Source: Chersky-265 sp035275285
Lineage (GTDB): Bacteria > Fibrobacterota > Fibrobacteria > UBA11236
Length of the DNA stretch: 30,747 nucleotides
Direction: 5' to 3'
Assembly (NCBI GenBank): GCA_035275285.1
Contig: DATENA010000056.1
Coordinates: 1 to 30,747, forward strand
The position numbers and the translations under genes are program-made. Below, piece after piece: positions 6,937-16,110 of the stretch (position 1 is its first letter; each line of letters opens with the position of its first letter). The notes under the pieces are model-generated. The model was not told where the DNA came from. It saw only the letters and a list, made by a program, of their open reading frames with translations, and did no database searches.

Positions 6937-7405
6937 GGATTTCGACATTCCGGGATTCATGGCCCAGCGTTATCCCATCCTCCTGATCGACCGGATCGAT
7001 CGGGCGGACGACGCTGAAGTCCGGGCCCGCAAGAACATCACCTACAACGAACCCTGTTACGCGGACATGGCCGGAGAGACGCGGGCGGAAGCCTTCGCCT
7101 ACCCCTGCAGCCTGATCATCGAATCCTTTTCCCAATCGGTGGGCGTGCTTTTGCAAAAGGCCTGGGCCCAATCGGCCCGCTCCCCCGATCACGTGGTCAT
7201 GTTCGGCTCCATCGGCGGATTCCGCTTCCTGGGAGAGGCCTTTCCCGGCGACGTGCTGGAGCACGCGGCCCGGCTGGATCGGCGTACCGAGGATACCGCG
7301 ATCATCAGCGGAGAAGTGCGCTGCGGAGGCCGCATCCTGGCCACGGTCGAACGCATCATCGCGGTGGTGCGCCCGGTGGCATCCCTGCAAACGACGACGG
7401 CCTGA
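6929..7405 (+). CDS. Hotdog dehydratase-like protein lacking the catalytic His
   Basis: A 158-aa FabZ-like protein: RYPILLIDRI at 14-23 matches the FabZ N-terminal strand and SLIIESFSQ at 61-69 matches the central helix with E65. The segment that normally reads GHFPG is replaced by a longer loop at about 43-60 (YADMAGETRAEAFAYP) with no histidine. Since FabZ/FabA sites form at a dimer interface with His and Glu/Asp from different chains, this protein could supply Glu to a partner's His, most obviously that of the overlapping gene at 6532-6936, or be structural. It ends 14 nt before the first ketosynthase gene. Confidence 0.82.
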   Translation: MHEDFDIPGFMAQRYPILLIDRIDRADDAEVRARKNITYNEPCYADMAGETRAEAFAYPCSLIIESFSQSVGVLLQKAWAQSARSPDHVVMFGSIGGFRFLGEAFPGDVLEHAARLDRRTEDTAIISGEVRCGGRILATVERIIAVVRPVASLQTTTA

Positions 7406-7419
7406 GGGCGGAGACCGGC

Positions 7420-8640
7420 ATGAGCGGACGGAAAGTACTGGTGACCGGTCTGGGCGTCGTGTCCCCGATGGGATCGGATCTGGAGGCCTTTTGGGATTCC
7501 CTGTGCACGGAAACCATCCCGCCCCGGGAGCTTGACGATGCCTTTCTCGGCCGCGCGCATATGGACAACCGCCTGTTCCACCTGGTAGCCGATCCCGGAG
7601 AGGACGCGATACCGGCCGGAGGAGGACGCGCCACCGCCTTCGCCCTGCGGGCCGCGGAGGCCGCCCTGCGGGACGCAGGCCTGGATCCGGAAGCGATGGA
7701 TGGGATAGGTCTGAAGGACGCCGTGATCGGCGTGGCCATGGGAACCGCGGCGGGCGATACCGATGCCTGGGAATCGGAGCGCAGCGCGACGGGCGGCCTG
7801 GCGGCCCCCGGGCCGTTTCCCTACCGCTCCGCCCATGCCGTGGCCGGGCGCTTCGGCCTTACCGGCCCCAACTTCTCGGTCAGCACGGCCTGCTCGGCCG
7901 CCGGCTACGGGATCAGCCTGGCTTGCGAAGCCATCCGGTCCGGGCAGGCGGACGTGATGGTCGCCGGGGGCGCTGAAAGCGTCTCCCGCGTGACCCAGGG
8001 GTGCTTCAACCGCCTGATGGCCCTGGATCCGGAATCCTGCCGGCCTTTCGACGTGGATCGCAAAGGCACGGTCATGGGTGAAGGCGCTGCCGTGCTCATT
8101 CTGGAATCGGAAGCCCATGCGCGAAAGCGCGGCCGGCGCGCGTACGCGGAACTGAAAGGCTGGGGCTGGAGTTGCGATGGGCACAATCCCACCGCGCCGG
8201 ACCCGGCCGGCATCCAGGCGGAAGCCGCCCTGCGCGGAAGCCTGGCCGCCGCCGGCGTGGAGCCCGGCGAAGTGGATTGCGTGGTTCCCCACGGCACCGG
8301 GACCGCGCTCAACGACAGCATCGAAGGAGAGGTCCTGGCGCGGGTGTTCCGGGAACGGCTCCCGGGCTTGAAGGTATCGCCCATCAAGGGAAAGCTGGGC
8401 CATGGCGCGGGCGCCTCCGCCGCGTTTTCCTGCCTGGCGGCGTGCCTGATTCTCCGCACCGGGAAGATCCCGCCGGCGGGCAACCTCCAGACCCAGGATC
8501 CGGAATGCCGCTTGAGCCTGCATCGCGGAAGCCCGCTCCTGGCCAAGGTGGGCCATGCCCTGGTCAGTTCCTACGCCTTCGGCGGCAACAACATCTCCCT
8601 GGTCCTGGGCCGGCCCGCGACGGAGACCGCGGCGCCATGA
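7420..8640 (+). CDS. 3-oxoacyl-ACP synthase (KAS II-like), pair 1 catalytic subunit
   Basis: A 406-aa thiolase-fold condensing enzyme with the full KAS II triad: C158 in STACSAAGY, H291 in HGTGT and H328 in GKLGHGAGAS. A C-terminal SYAFGGNN motif closes the site. It performs decarboxylative condensation of malonyl-ACP with an acyl chain. Its stop overlaps the start of the cysteine-less KS-like gene at 8637 (ATGA), the arrangement of KS-alpha/chain-length-factor pairs in type II PKS. Substrate and chain length cannot be read from the sequence. Confidence 0.92.
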   Translation: MSGRKVLVTGLGVVSPMGSDLEAFWDSLCTETIPPRELDDAFLGRAHMDNRLFHLVADPGEDAIPAGGGRATAFALRAAEAALRDAGLDPEAMDGIGLKDAVIGVAMGTAAGDTDAWESERSATGGLAAPGPFPYRSAHAVAGRFGLTGPNFSVSTACSAAGYGISLACEAIRSGQADVMVAGGAESVSRVTQGCFNRLMALDPESCRPFDVDRKGTVMGEGAAVLILESEAHARKRGRRAYAELKGWGWSCDGHNPTAPDPAGIQAEAALRGSLAAAGVEPGEVDCVVPHGTGTALNDSIEGEVLARVFRERLPGLKVSPIKGKLGHGAGASAAFSCLAACLILRTGKIPPAGNLQTQDPECRLSLHRGSPLLAKVGHALVSSYAFGGNNISLVLGRPATETAAP

Positions 8641-9635
8641 CAACGGCCGTCATCACCGCTTCGGCGCGCATGTGCCGGGAATCCGTTCCCGTCCGGGCGG
8701 GCGCCGGAACCGGAGCCTCGTCCGGGGATTGGTTCCGCCCTTCCGATTACCTGGGTCCGCGGGGCTATCGCTACCAGACGTCCTCTACGCGTTACCTCCT
8801 GGCCGCGATCAAGCTGGCGCTGGACCAGGACCCGGATTCGCCCGGCGCGTATCCGGAAAGCCAGCGCGGGGTGGCGATGGGGACGAACTTTTCCGACTAC
8901 GACGTGCGCGAAGGATTCGATCGCGGCATCCTGGCGCCCGGAGGCGCCCGCAACCTGAGCCCGTTGGAGGCGCCCAACTCTTCGGTGAACATCCCCGCCA
9001 GCACGGTCTCCATCAAGCATGGATGCAAGGCCTTCAGCCTCACCTTGACCAACCCCATGGTGGCGGGATTGGAGGCGGTCCTGGTCGCGGCCCAGGCCCT
9101 GGCGACCGGTCGCGCCCGCTGGGCGGCGGCGGGAGCCTGCGAGGGAACCGTGCCGGAGCGTCTGGGCGGTCTGCTCGCCTGCGATGCGGGACCGGGGGCC
9201 GCCGCGACGCTCATCCTGGAATCGGCGCAATCCGCCGCGGACAGAAAGGCCCGCGTGCTCGGGACCCTCGGCGGCTGCGCGGCGCGCTTCTGGCCGGAAC
9301 CCCTCTGGGAAGGCGGCGCGGAATCGCGGGCGGCGATCGCCCTGGAAAAGGAATTGGACCGGCTGGCCTTGCCCGCGCGCGGATCCCTCGCCCTGGCGCT
9401 GCCGGACCATCCGTCCGCCGTGAACCGATCCCTCCGCGACGCGCTCACGCGTTCCCTGGCCGCAAGGGGGCTGCATGCGGCGCCCGTGGCCGGCCCGGCG
9501 GACGACGGCCGGTACGCGGCGGTCTCGTCCCTGCTGCAGATGCAAAGCTTGCTGGATCGGTCCGGTCCCGGCTTGGCCGCCGCTACGAGCCCCTACGGCC
9601 ACGTCGTATTGGTGGCGTTGCACGTTTCCGGCTGA
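8637..9635 (+). CDS. KS-like partner without catalytic Cys, pair 1 (CLF-like)
   Basis: A 332-aa protein translationally coupled to the preceding ketosynthase. Lengthwise comparison with that enzyme aligns LTLTNPMVAGL (135-145) with its SVSTACSAAGY, so M141 replaces the nucleophile cysteine. The HGTGT and GHxxG histidine motifs are not visible and the protein is about 70 residues shorter than its partner. The conserved MGTNF strand at about 81-85 and the segment after M141 support the thiolase fold. The likely role (inference) is a non-catalytic partner shaping chain length. The start at 8637 is chosen by the ATGA overlap; earlier in-frame codons lie inside the KS gene. Confidence 0.75.
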   Translation: MTTAVITASARMCRESVPVRAGAGTGASSGDWFRPSDYLGPRGYRYQTSSTRYLLAAIKLALDQDPDSPGAYPESQRGVAMGTNFSDYDVREGFDRGILAPGGARNLSPLEAPNSSVNIPASTVSIKHGCKAFSLTLTNPMVAGLEAVLVAAQALATGRARWAAAGACEGTVPERLGGLLACDAGPGAAATLILESAQSAADRKARVLGTLGGCAARFWPEPLWEGGAESRAAIALEKELDRLALPARGSLALALPDHPSAVNRSLRDALTRSLAARGLHAAPVAGPADDGRYAAVSSLLQMQSLLDRSGPGLAAATSPYGHVVLVALHVSG

Positions 9636-9673
9636 ACATACGCATTAAGAAGGGAACTTCCGAGGAACCAGAT

Positions 9674-10903
9674 ATGGAAAAGCAAAGAGTCGTCATCACC
9701 GGGCTGGGAGCCGTCTCCGGAATCGGTTTCGGCATCAAGGATTTCACCGACGGGTTGCGCCGGGGGGCGAGCGCGGTTTCGAAGATCACCGCCTTCGACA
9801 CCACCGGCTTCTCGTCCAAGAACGGCGGGCAGGTGCACGGCTTCGAGCCCCGCAAATGGATCAAACGGCAAAGCCCGGGATCCCTGGGCCGCAGCAGCCA
9901 GTTCTCCGTGGCCTCCGCGCGGATGGCCATCGAGGACGCCGACATCGACGAGGGGCTCCTGTCCAGCAAGCTGTGCGGCGTCTCCGTCGGCACCACGGAC
10001 GGGGAATCCCAGGTCATCGATCAATTGACGGAAACCTGGGTCAAGGAAGGCATGAGCAGCCTGGCCCCCAGGCTGATCCGCCAGGTGCCCGCGCATAACC
10101 TGTCCCAGTCGATCGCCCAGGAGTTTCGCCTGAAGGGCGGCGCCATCACCATCCCCACCGCGTGCGCCGCCGGCAATTACGCGATCGGGTACGCCTACGA
10201 CCGCATCAGCGTGGGAGAGGTCGACTTCATGCTGTGCGGCGGAGCCGATTCCCTCTGCCGCAAGACCTTCGCCGGTTTCTACCGCCTGGGCACCATCGCC
10301 CCGGAAGTGTGCCAGCCCTTCGATCGCGACCGCAAGGGCATCCTCACCGGCGAAGGCGCGGGCATCCTGTTCCTGGAAAGCCTGGAAAGCGCCCTGGCCC
10401 GGGGCGCCCGCATCTACGCCGAGATCCTGGGATACGGGATAAATTGCGACGCCGATCACATGGTCGCACCCAACCGCAAGAGCATCGCCAATTGCATCCG
10501 CAACGCCCACCGGAACGCGGGCATCGAATCGTCCGAAGTGGACTACATCTCCGCCCACGGCACCGGGACCATGGCCAACGACGTCACCGAATCCGGCGCC
10601 ATCAAGGAAGTATTCGGGGCGCGGCTTCCGCCCGTCAGCTCCATCAAATCGATGCTGGGCCATACCATGGGGGCCGCCAGCGCCCTGGCCAGCATCGCCT
10701 GCGCGGTGGCGGTCAAGGAGGGATTCATCCCGCCCACCATCAACCACGTGACCACGGACCCGGAGTGCGTGCCCGATTGCGTGCCCAATTACGCCCGCCC
10801 CGCCGACCTGAGGATCGTCCAGAACAACGCCTTCGCGTTCGGGGGAAACAATTGCATCACCGTCTACGGCAAGTTGGACAGGAAAGGAGCGGCCAATGAT
10901 TAG
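9674..10903 (+). CDS. 3-oxoacyl-ACP synthase (KAS II-like), pair 2 catalytic subunit
   Basis: A 409-aa condensing enzyme with C164 in PTACAAGN, H295 in AHGTGT, H330 in SMLGHTMGAAS and a C-terminal NAFAFGGNN. It is preceded by a 38-nt gap, one of the few gaps in the operon, with AGGA about 8 nt before the ATG. It overlaps the next, cysteine-less KS-like gene by 8 nt. It is full length for the family and should be active; which elongation step it performs is unknown. Confidence 0.92.
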   Translation: MEKQRVVITGLGAVSGIGFGIKDFTDGLRRGASAVSKITAFDTTGFSSKNGGQVHGFEPRKWIKRQSPGSLGRSSQFSVASARMAIEDADIDEGLLSSKLCGVSVGTTDGESQVIDQLTETWVKEGMSSLAPRLIRQVPAHNLSQSIAQEFRLKGGAITIPTACAAGNYAIGYAYDRISVGEVDFMLCGGADSLCRKTFAGFYRLGTIAPEVCQPFDRDRKGILTGEGAGILFLESLESALARGARIYAEILGYGINCDADHMVAPNRKSIANCIRNAHRNAGIESSEVDYISAHGTGTMANDVTESGAIKEVFGARLPPVSSIKSMLGHTMGAASALASIACAVAVKEGFIPPTINHVTTDPECVPDCVPNYARPADLRIVQNNAFAFGGNNCITVYGKLDRKGAAND

Positions 10904-12023
10904 GCGCATGGAGAATCTGGCCATCACCGGCTGGGGCGTCACGTCCTCGCTGGGCATAGGCGTGGAGGCGTTCGGGCGCGGCCTCAGCGGCAACCTTCCC
11001 GGCCTGCGGGACGTGAGCGGCTTCGCGGGGGCGCATCCCATGCCCCAAGCCTGCGTCATCCCGGATTTCGACATCAACACCATTCTCGGATCCAAGGGCA
11101 CCCGCACCATGGACCGGACCACGGGCATGGCCGTGGCCACCGCGGGCATGGTGCTCAAGCACCGCCCCCTGGAAGGCGAAGCCGAACAGACCCGCGCCGG
11201 ATTCGTGCTGGGAACCACCACGGGCAGCATCAAGAGCATCAGCGATTTCACCCGGGAGACCTGGGTGCAGGATCGCCCCTATCTGGTCAATCCCGCGCTC
11301 TTTCCCAACACGGTGATGAATTGCTCGGCGGGCCAATGCGCCATCTGGTACAAGATGAAGGGCGTCAACGCGACCATTTCCGGCGGCCTGTTTTCGGGGC
11401 TGCTCGCCATCCAGTACGCCTCCCTGATCATCCGCCGCGGATACGCCGACATCCTCGTCACCGGCAGCGTGGAGGAATACTGCGAGCAGAGCGCATGGGC
11501 CTATTACCATACCGTGCCGGCCGGGCTGCGTTCGCGGCACCCCCTGGGAGAAGGCTGCGCCATGTTTTCCCTGGAGCGGGCGGGCGCGCAACTGCCGCCC
11601 GGCCGCACCCGCTTCGCCGAAATCCTCGGTTGCCGCGTGGGCCTGCATTTCGATCCTACGGAGAAGGATTTCCGCAAGAACGCCAAGGACGCTTCGGAAT
11701 GCATCGGCGCCGTGCTCGCCGACGCGGGGGTGGATCCTTCCGAGATCTTCGCCGTGTGCCGCTGCCAGGGGGAGAGCCGCAGCCTCAACCGCCTGGAAGA
11801 CGCGGCCGTGGCCCTGGCCCTGGAGGGCCGCGCGCCGGCGCATGATTTTTCCGTCACGGAGCTGACGGGCAATACCTACAGCGCCTCGGGGTCCATGCAA
11901 CTGGCGGCGCTGCTCGCCTTGCACGCCCGCAAGCGGGAAGGGCGCGGCAGGCCGTCGCTGGTGACGGCGGTGGGGCACGACGGGACCGTGGGATGTCTGT
12001 TAATCAAAGCCGGAGGCGAATGA
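10896..12023 (+). CDS. KS-like partner without catalytic Cys, pair 2 (CLF-like)
   Basis: A 375-aa thiolase-fold protein. The nucleophile region reads ISGGLFSGL at 161-169, giving L165 where the partner has cysteine. The HGTGT region is replaced by CRCQGES at about 288-294, and the second histidine is asparagine (LTGNTYSASG, N326). All three catalytic residues are therefore lost while the fold motifs remain, as in chain-length factors. The start at 10896 has AAGGAG 6 nt upstream and overlaps the KS gene by 8 nt; an ATG at 10908 is an alternative. A heterodimer with 9674-10903 is the simplest reading. Confidence 0.83.
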   Translation: MIRRMENLAITGWGVTSSLGIGVEAFGRGLSGNLPGLRDVSGFAGAHPMPQACVIPDFDINTILGSKGTRTMDRTTGMAVATAGMVLKHRPLEGEAEQTRAGFVLGTTTGSIKSISDFTRETWVQDRPYLVNPALFPNTVMNCSAGQCAIWYKMKGVNATISGGLFSGLLAIQYASLIIRRGYADILVTGSVEEYCEQSAWAYYHTVPAGLRSRHPLGEGCAMFSLERAGAQLPPGRTRFAEILGCRVGLHFDPTEKDFRKNAKDASECIGAVLADAGVDPSEIFAVCRCQGESRSLNRLEDAAVALALEGRAPAHDFSVTELTGNTYSASGSMQLAALLALHARKREGRGRPSLVTAVGHDGTVGCLLIKAGGE

Positions 12024-12024
12024 C

Positions 12025-13176
12025 ATGGAAAACTGGATCACGGGAATGGGAATGGTCGCCAGCGTCGGGCATACGCTGGATGAATGCTTCAACGCCTTCT
12101 GCCGGGGCGAATCCGGCAACAAGTCTTTGCAGGCGTTTCCGCGGGAACGCTTCAACGTCGGCAAGGCCTATGAGATCGACGATCGGCCCGACAAGGGAGG
12201 GGATACGCCGGGAAGGGCCACCAAGTGGCTGGTGCGCGCCATCGGCCAGGCCTTGACCGCCGCCGGCCTGCGCGCGGGCCAAGGGCGCGTGGCGGTGCTG
12301 GTGGGGACCGGTTTGCGCGAGCTGCGCTCGTTGGAACTCTGGTGGGTGGAAGGGCAGCCCATGCACGTGAGCGAATTGCATTTCGGCGGCGCGATCCGCA
12401 AATCCACGGGGATGCGCGTGCCCGTGATGACCTTCTCCAACGCCTGTGCGGCCTCCAATTTCATGCTCGGCCTGGCCGACGATATGCTCCGGCTCGGGGA
12501 CTACGACGCGGTGGTGGTGAGCGGGTGCGATTCCATCACGGAAAGCATGTTCGGCCTGCTCGACCGGGTGAACCCCTTGCATCCCGAACAGGTGCAGCCC
12601 TTCGACCGCAACCGCAAGGGCGTGCTGATGGGCGAGGGCGCCGCCGCCCTGGTGCTGGAGAATCCGGACCATGCGCGCCTGCGGAGCAAAGGACCGATGG
12701 CGTTGCTGCGATCGGTGGGCATGAGTTGCGACGCCTTCCATGAGACCCAACCCGCCATGGAAGGCATCCAGCGCGCCATGACGGACGCTTACGACCGCGC
12801 CCGCGTGGAGCCGGCCCAAATCGGCCTGATGATGGTTCACGGCACCGGGACCGCCGCCAACGATATGACCGAAGCCAAGGCCATCGTGGGCCTCATGGGC
12901 CAGGCCGGCGGGGGCGTGATGATTTCGGGCCTGAAGTCCATGACCGGGCACACCTCGGGGGCTTCCGGGCTGGTGGGCGTGGTCACGGCGGTCAAGGCCA
13001 TGGAACGCGGCCTGGTCCCGCCCACCTTGGGATTCAACGAACCTCTCGCGGAAGCGCCCGGACTCGATGTCGTGCACGGGAAGGCCCGCGAAGCCAGGGT
13101 AAACCTGGCGCAAGTGAACGCTTTCGGCTTCGGCGGGGTCAACGCCGTGGCCATCCTGGAAAGGAGCGAACCATGA
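12025..13176 (+). CDS. 3-oxoacyl-ACP synthase (KAS II-like), pair 3 catalytic subunit
   Basis: A 383-aa condensing enzyme with C141 in SNACAASN, H272 in VHGTGTAAND, H309 in SMTGHTSGASG and NAFGFGGVN near the end. It is somewhat shorter and more divergent at the N-terminus than the other two active enzymes. The start lies 1 nt after the previous stop. Its own stop overlaps the following cysteine-less KS-like gene (ATGA), completing a third catalytic/non-catalytic pair. Confidence 0.91.
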   Translation: MENWITGMGMVASVGHTLDECFNAFCRGESGNKSLQAFPRERFNVGKAYEIDDRPDKGGDTPGRATKWLVRAIGQALTAAGLRAGQGRVAVLVGTGLRELRSLELWWVEGQPMHVSELHFGGAIRKSTGMRVPVMTFSNACAASNFMLGLADDMLRLGDYDAVVVSGCDSITESMFGLLDRVNPLHPEQVQPFDRNRKGVLMGEGAAALVLENPDHARLRSKGPMALLRSVGMSCDAFHETQPAMEGIQRAMTDAYDRARVEPAQIGLMMVHGTGTAANDMTEAKAIVGLMGQAGGGVMISGLKSMTGHTSGASGLVGVVTAVKAMERGLVPPTLGFNEPLAEAPGLDVVHGKAREARVNLAQVNAFGFGGVNAVAILERSEP

Positions 13177-14192
13177 AACGCATCCCCGCTTTCGTAGCCA
13201 TCACCGGCCTGGGCCTGGAAATCCCCGGCCTGGAGTCCGCGCCGGCCGCTTGGCAGGGCGCCGGCCCCGCGCCCGCGCCGGCGGAATTCAATCCCGAGCC
13301 CAAGCTGGGCAAGAAAGGGCTCCTCTACAAAGACCGGGCCACCAAGCTCGCCTTGTGCGCCGCCAAGGCGGCCCTGGAGGACGCGGGCCTGCCGGCAACG
13401 CCGGTGGGACAGGCGGATCCCGAGAGGTTCGGCGTGGTGGTCAGTTCCAACTTCGGCAACCTGGACACGGTATGCCGCGTGGCGGAGATCATCCGCGGGA
13501 AAGGCGTGGCGGAAACCAGTTCCATGGATCTGCCCAACGCATCCAGCAACGTGATCGCCACCACCTTGTCCATCCGCTTCGGCCTGAAATCCCTGAACCT
13601 GATGATCTGCAATGGCGCGACCTCCGGTACGGATGCACTCTACGTGGCCGCCAACGCCATCCGCGCCGGCCGCGCCACGCGCATGCTGGTGGTGGGCGTG
13701 GAAACCGACAACGCCGTGGTCGCCAAGCTGTTGGCGGATTCCGGAGAATCCCCCGGCGGCCCCCGCATCCTGGACGGCGCCGGGGCCGTGGTGCTCGAGT
13801 CGCGGGAAGCCGCGCGGGAACGCGGGGCGAAACCGCGCGCGTTCATCGGGGATTATGCGCATGGCGACTCCTTCGCGACCGGCCCCGTGCCGGAGCTGGT
13901 GCAGGCGAACGCCGGGCCGGCATCCGCCTGGTTCACGCCCAATCGCGCATTGGAACCGGCCCGCGGCAGAGTGAACGAAGCCCTGGACGGGTGGTCCGCC
14001 GGGGACGGATCCCGTTTGCGCGACGTCTCGGCGCAACTGGGGGAATGCTACGGGGCCCTGGGAGTGCTCCAGTGCATCGCCGCCTGTTCCTGGCTGGCCG
14101 CGCATCCGGCCGGCTACGCTCTCGCCACCAGCGGCGGCGTCTGGGGAGACGACACCTTCTCTTCCCTGGGCATCCTGGCCCGGGCGGACTGA
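13173..14192 (+). CDS. KS-like partner without catalytic Cys, pair 3
   Basis: A 339-aa KS-like protein, start fixed by the ATGA overlap with the KS gene. The nucleophile region reads ICNGATSG at 145-152; alignment to the active enzymes places A149 at the cysteine position. The fold is supported by FGVVVSSNFGN at 86-96 and by the following AANAIRAG helix. HGTGT and GHxxG motifs are absent and the C-terminal half is shortened. Such N-domain-dominated KS-like proteins occur in type II systems making polyenes. It is probably a structural or chain-length partner of 12025-13176. Confidence 0.8.
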   Translation: MKRIPAFVAITGLGLEIPGLESAPAAWQGAGPAPAPAEFNPEPKLGKKGLLYKDRATKLALCAAKAALEDAGLPATPVGQADPERFGVVVSSNFGNLDTVCRVAEIIRGKGVAETSSMDLPNASSNVIATTLSIRFGLKSLNLMICNGATSGTDALYVAANAIRAGRATRMLVVGVETDNAVVAKLLADSGESPGGPRILDGAGAVVLESREAARERGAKPRAFIGDYAHGDSFATGPVPELVQANAGPASAWFTPNRALEPARGRVNEALDGWSAGDGSRLRDVSAQLGECYGALGVLQCIAACSWLAAHPAGYALATSGGVWGDDTFSSLGILARAD

Positions 14193-14201
14193 GCCACAGA
14201 C

Positions 14202-15080
14202 ATGACCGTGCAAGAGACGTCCATCGCTCCCGGTCGCAGTGTCCCCACCGGGGAGGCCGCGATCCCGGGCCCGGAAAACCCGGGCGGGCCCGTGCTCGTC
14301 GGGCAACGGAACCATCGCGGATATGCATTGAAGGCATATGCCGCCGCCGGGACGTCCCAGGACGGTCCCTGCCTCGTCTTCATCCACGGGATGATGGAAG
14401 GTTGGGAAATATGGGAACGGATCTGCCGGGAGTACCTCACGGAATACTCCGTCCACTTCCTCGAGTTTCCCTGGATGGGGCGTCAGGGCAACCTGTGGGG
14501 ATTCGCCGCGCAGCCCGAAGAGTGGATCCGCGAAGGCTTGGCGCTGTTGCCCCGGGAACCCGTGGCGGTGGTGGCCCACTCCTTCGGGGCCAACGCCCTG
14601 CTGGAACATTTCTGCCGCAACGGCGCCGGAAGCGTGAAGCGGGCCGCGCTGCTCTCCCCGTTCTATAAAAAGACCTACGCCGGCTTCGATTGGGACACCT
14701 TCTGCCACTATGTGGGCAACCTGGGCAAGTTCATGGAGGAATGCCTGAAGGTCCGCCAGGGCAACCGGCCCATGCCCAGGGAGATCCTCGATTCGGTTTC
14801 CGCCAAGGTCAAGGATCAGCTGGGCGTGCTCGGCTGGCTGCACTTCTTCAATTGCTACACCCGCATGCCGGGCCTGGACCTGGCTTCCCTGCGAGCCCGA
14901 TTCCTGGTGCTCGGCGGCCGGGACGATTTTTCCGCCCTGGCGGAGGACGCCGAGGATCTGGCCCGCGGCCTGCCCGGGTGCGCCGCGCACATCCTTTCCG
15001 ATTGCGGGCACTTCTGCATGCTGGAACGGCCGAACGAGGTCATTGCGATCCTCTCCCCGTTTCTGGCGTCCCGAATCTGA
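14202..15080 (+). CDS. Alpha/beta hydrolase, possible editing or release thioesterase
   Basis: A 292-aa alpha/beta hydrolase: oxyanion segment FIHGMMEG at 60-67, nucleophile elbow AHSFGAN with S127, acid candidates D241/D242 in GGRDD, and H270 in DCGHFCML. The first 35 residues are Pro/Gly-rich and poorly conserved-looking, so a later start is possible; no strong Shine-Dalgarno precedes 14202. In a polyketide operon such enzymes often act as type II thioesterases, clearing or releasing acyl chains from ACP. That role is inferred from context. Confidence 0.8.
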   Translation: MTVQETSIAPGRSVPTGEAAIPGPENPGGPVLVGQRNHRGYALKAYAAAGTSQDGPCLVFIHGMMEGWEIWERICREYLTEYSVHFLEFPWMGRQGNLWGFAAQPEEWIREGLALLPREPVAVVAHSFGANALLEHFCRNGAGSVKRAALLSPFYKKTYAGFDWDTFCHYVGNLGKFMEECLKVRQGNRPMPREILDSVSAKVKDQLGVLGWLHFFNCYTRMPGLDLASLRARFLVLGGRDDFSALAEDAEDLARGLPGCAAHILSDCGHFCMLERPNEVIAILSPFLASRI

Positions 15081-15132
15081 TTCGCGCCTTTTGCGTGCCC
15101 TTTACACCCCTCACTTCAAAGGAGATCGACCC

Positions 15133-16110
15133 ATGAAAGAGACATTTCAGGAAAAAGCCATGACGGTAGTGGAAAAGCGGACCCGTTTCGAGGGTTCCAA
15201 CATCTGCACCTGGATCGGCTTCAAGCACGTGATGTACCTGGTGGAGGAAGCCATCCTGGAGCATTTCCGCGAAAGCGGATGGGCTCCCCGGGACCTCTTC
15301 GAAAACCACGGCCTGTGCCTGGAGATCGTGGACTCCAACGTCCGCATCCTCCATGCCCTGCACATGGATGACAAAGTGAAGATCCAGGTGGTCCCCAAAT
15401 CCAAGCCCGGGGAGAGCGAACTGTCCTATGCCGTGGAACTGTTCGTGGACCGGGACGGCAAGGAGCTGAAGGCCCTCACCGGCAAGGTGAAGGTACAGTT
15501 CCGCCAGGACCTGAGCGGCGTGACCAATCCGGTCACCGTTTCCGCCTTGGCCGGCTTCACGGTTCCGGAAATCAAGCGCTCCCGCCCCGGCTTGCAGTCC
15601 GTGGACCTGGACCTGCAATCGCGCGGCTCGGAAAATCCCACCGACGAATTGATCAACCGCGTGGTGCCCGCCGATGCCAACGCGTTCGTGTGGAAATGGC
15701 ATATCCCCTATTTCTATTGCCACTTCACCGAACGGATCCAGCACAGCGGCTACCTGCGCCTGATGGAGGAGGTGGTGGACCTCTTCCTGGCCGACCGGGG
15801 CATCTCCATCTGGACCATGCTGGATACGCGCAAATGGATCCCGGTGGTTCCCAGCGCCAGCGTCGAGATCCTCGCCGAAGCCTACATGGAGGAAACCCTG
15901 TACACCGTCTACACGGTGGAGGACATCTTCAAGGACGCCACCTACACTTCGCGCATGGATTGCTACGCGAAGCGCGGGGATGCCCTCATCAAGGTCGCCA
16001 CCGGCCGCATCACCCACGGCTATGCCGTGATCGAGAACCGCAAGGACTGGTCCCTGGTGGCCTTCGATGAGAAGACCCTGGCCGCCTTGAGGGGGAAGAG
16101 GCCAAAATGA
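15133..16110 (+). CDS. Double-hotdog acyl-thioesterase-like protein
   Basis: A 325-aa protein that reads as two hotdog domains, about 25-130 (with WIGFKHVMYLVEEAILEHFR) and about 185-320 (with YFYCHFTERIQHSGYLRLMEE). This resembles 4HBT/acyl-ACP thioesterase families where a long helix carries the acid residue. It could release the finished chain from ACP as a free acid. AAAGGAG at 8-nt spacing supports the start; codons further upstream are in the hydrolase gene. It overlaps the next gene by 4 nt. Specific substrate unknown. Confidence 0.7.
   Translation: MKETFQEKAMTVVEKRTRFEGSNICTWIGFKHVMYLVEEAILEHFRESGWAPRDLFENHGLCLEIVDSNVRILHALHMDDKVKIQVVPKSKPGESELSYAVELFVDRDGKELKALTGKVKVQFRQDLSGVTNPVTVSALAGFTVPEIKRSRPGLQSVDLDLQSRGSENPTDELINRVVPADANAFVWKWHIPYFYCHFTERIQHSGYLRLMEEVVDLFLADRGISIWTMLDTRKWIPVVPSASVEILAEAYMEETLYTVYTVEDIFKDATYTSRMDCYAKRGDALIKVATGRITHGYAVIENRKDWSLVAFDEKTLAALRGKRPK

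Noticed and set aside
9593..11251. Minus-strand open frame of 552 codons
   Set aside because: Antisense to the pair 2 ketosynthase and its partner; low-complexity Gly/Asp/Val translation with no domain.
12837..15011. Minus-strand open frame of 724 codons
   Set aside because: It is antisense to two KS-type genes and the hydrolase, with Gly/Arg/His-rich composition typical of shadow frames in GC-rich DNA. The + strand genes have clear motifs.
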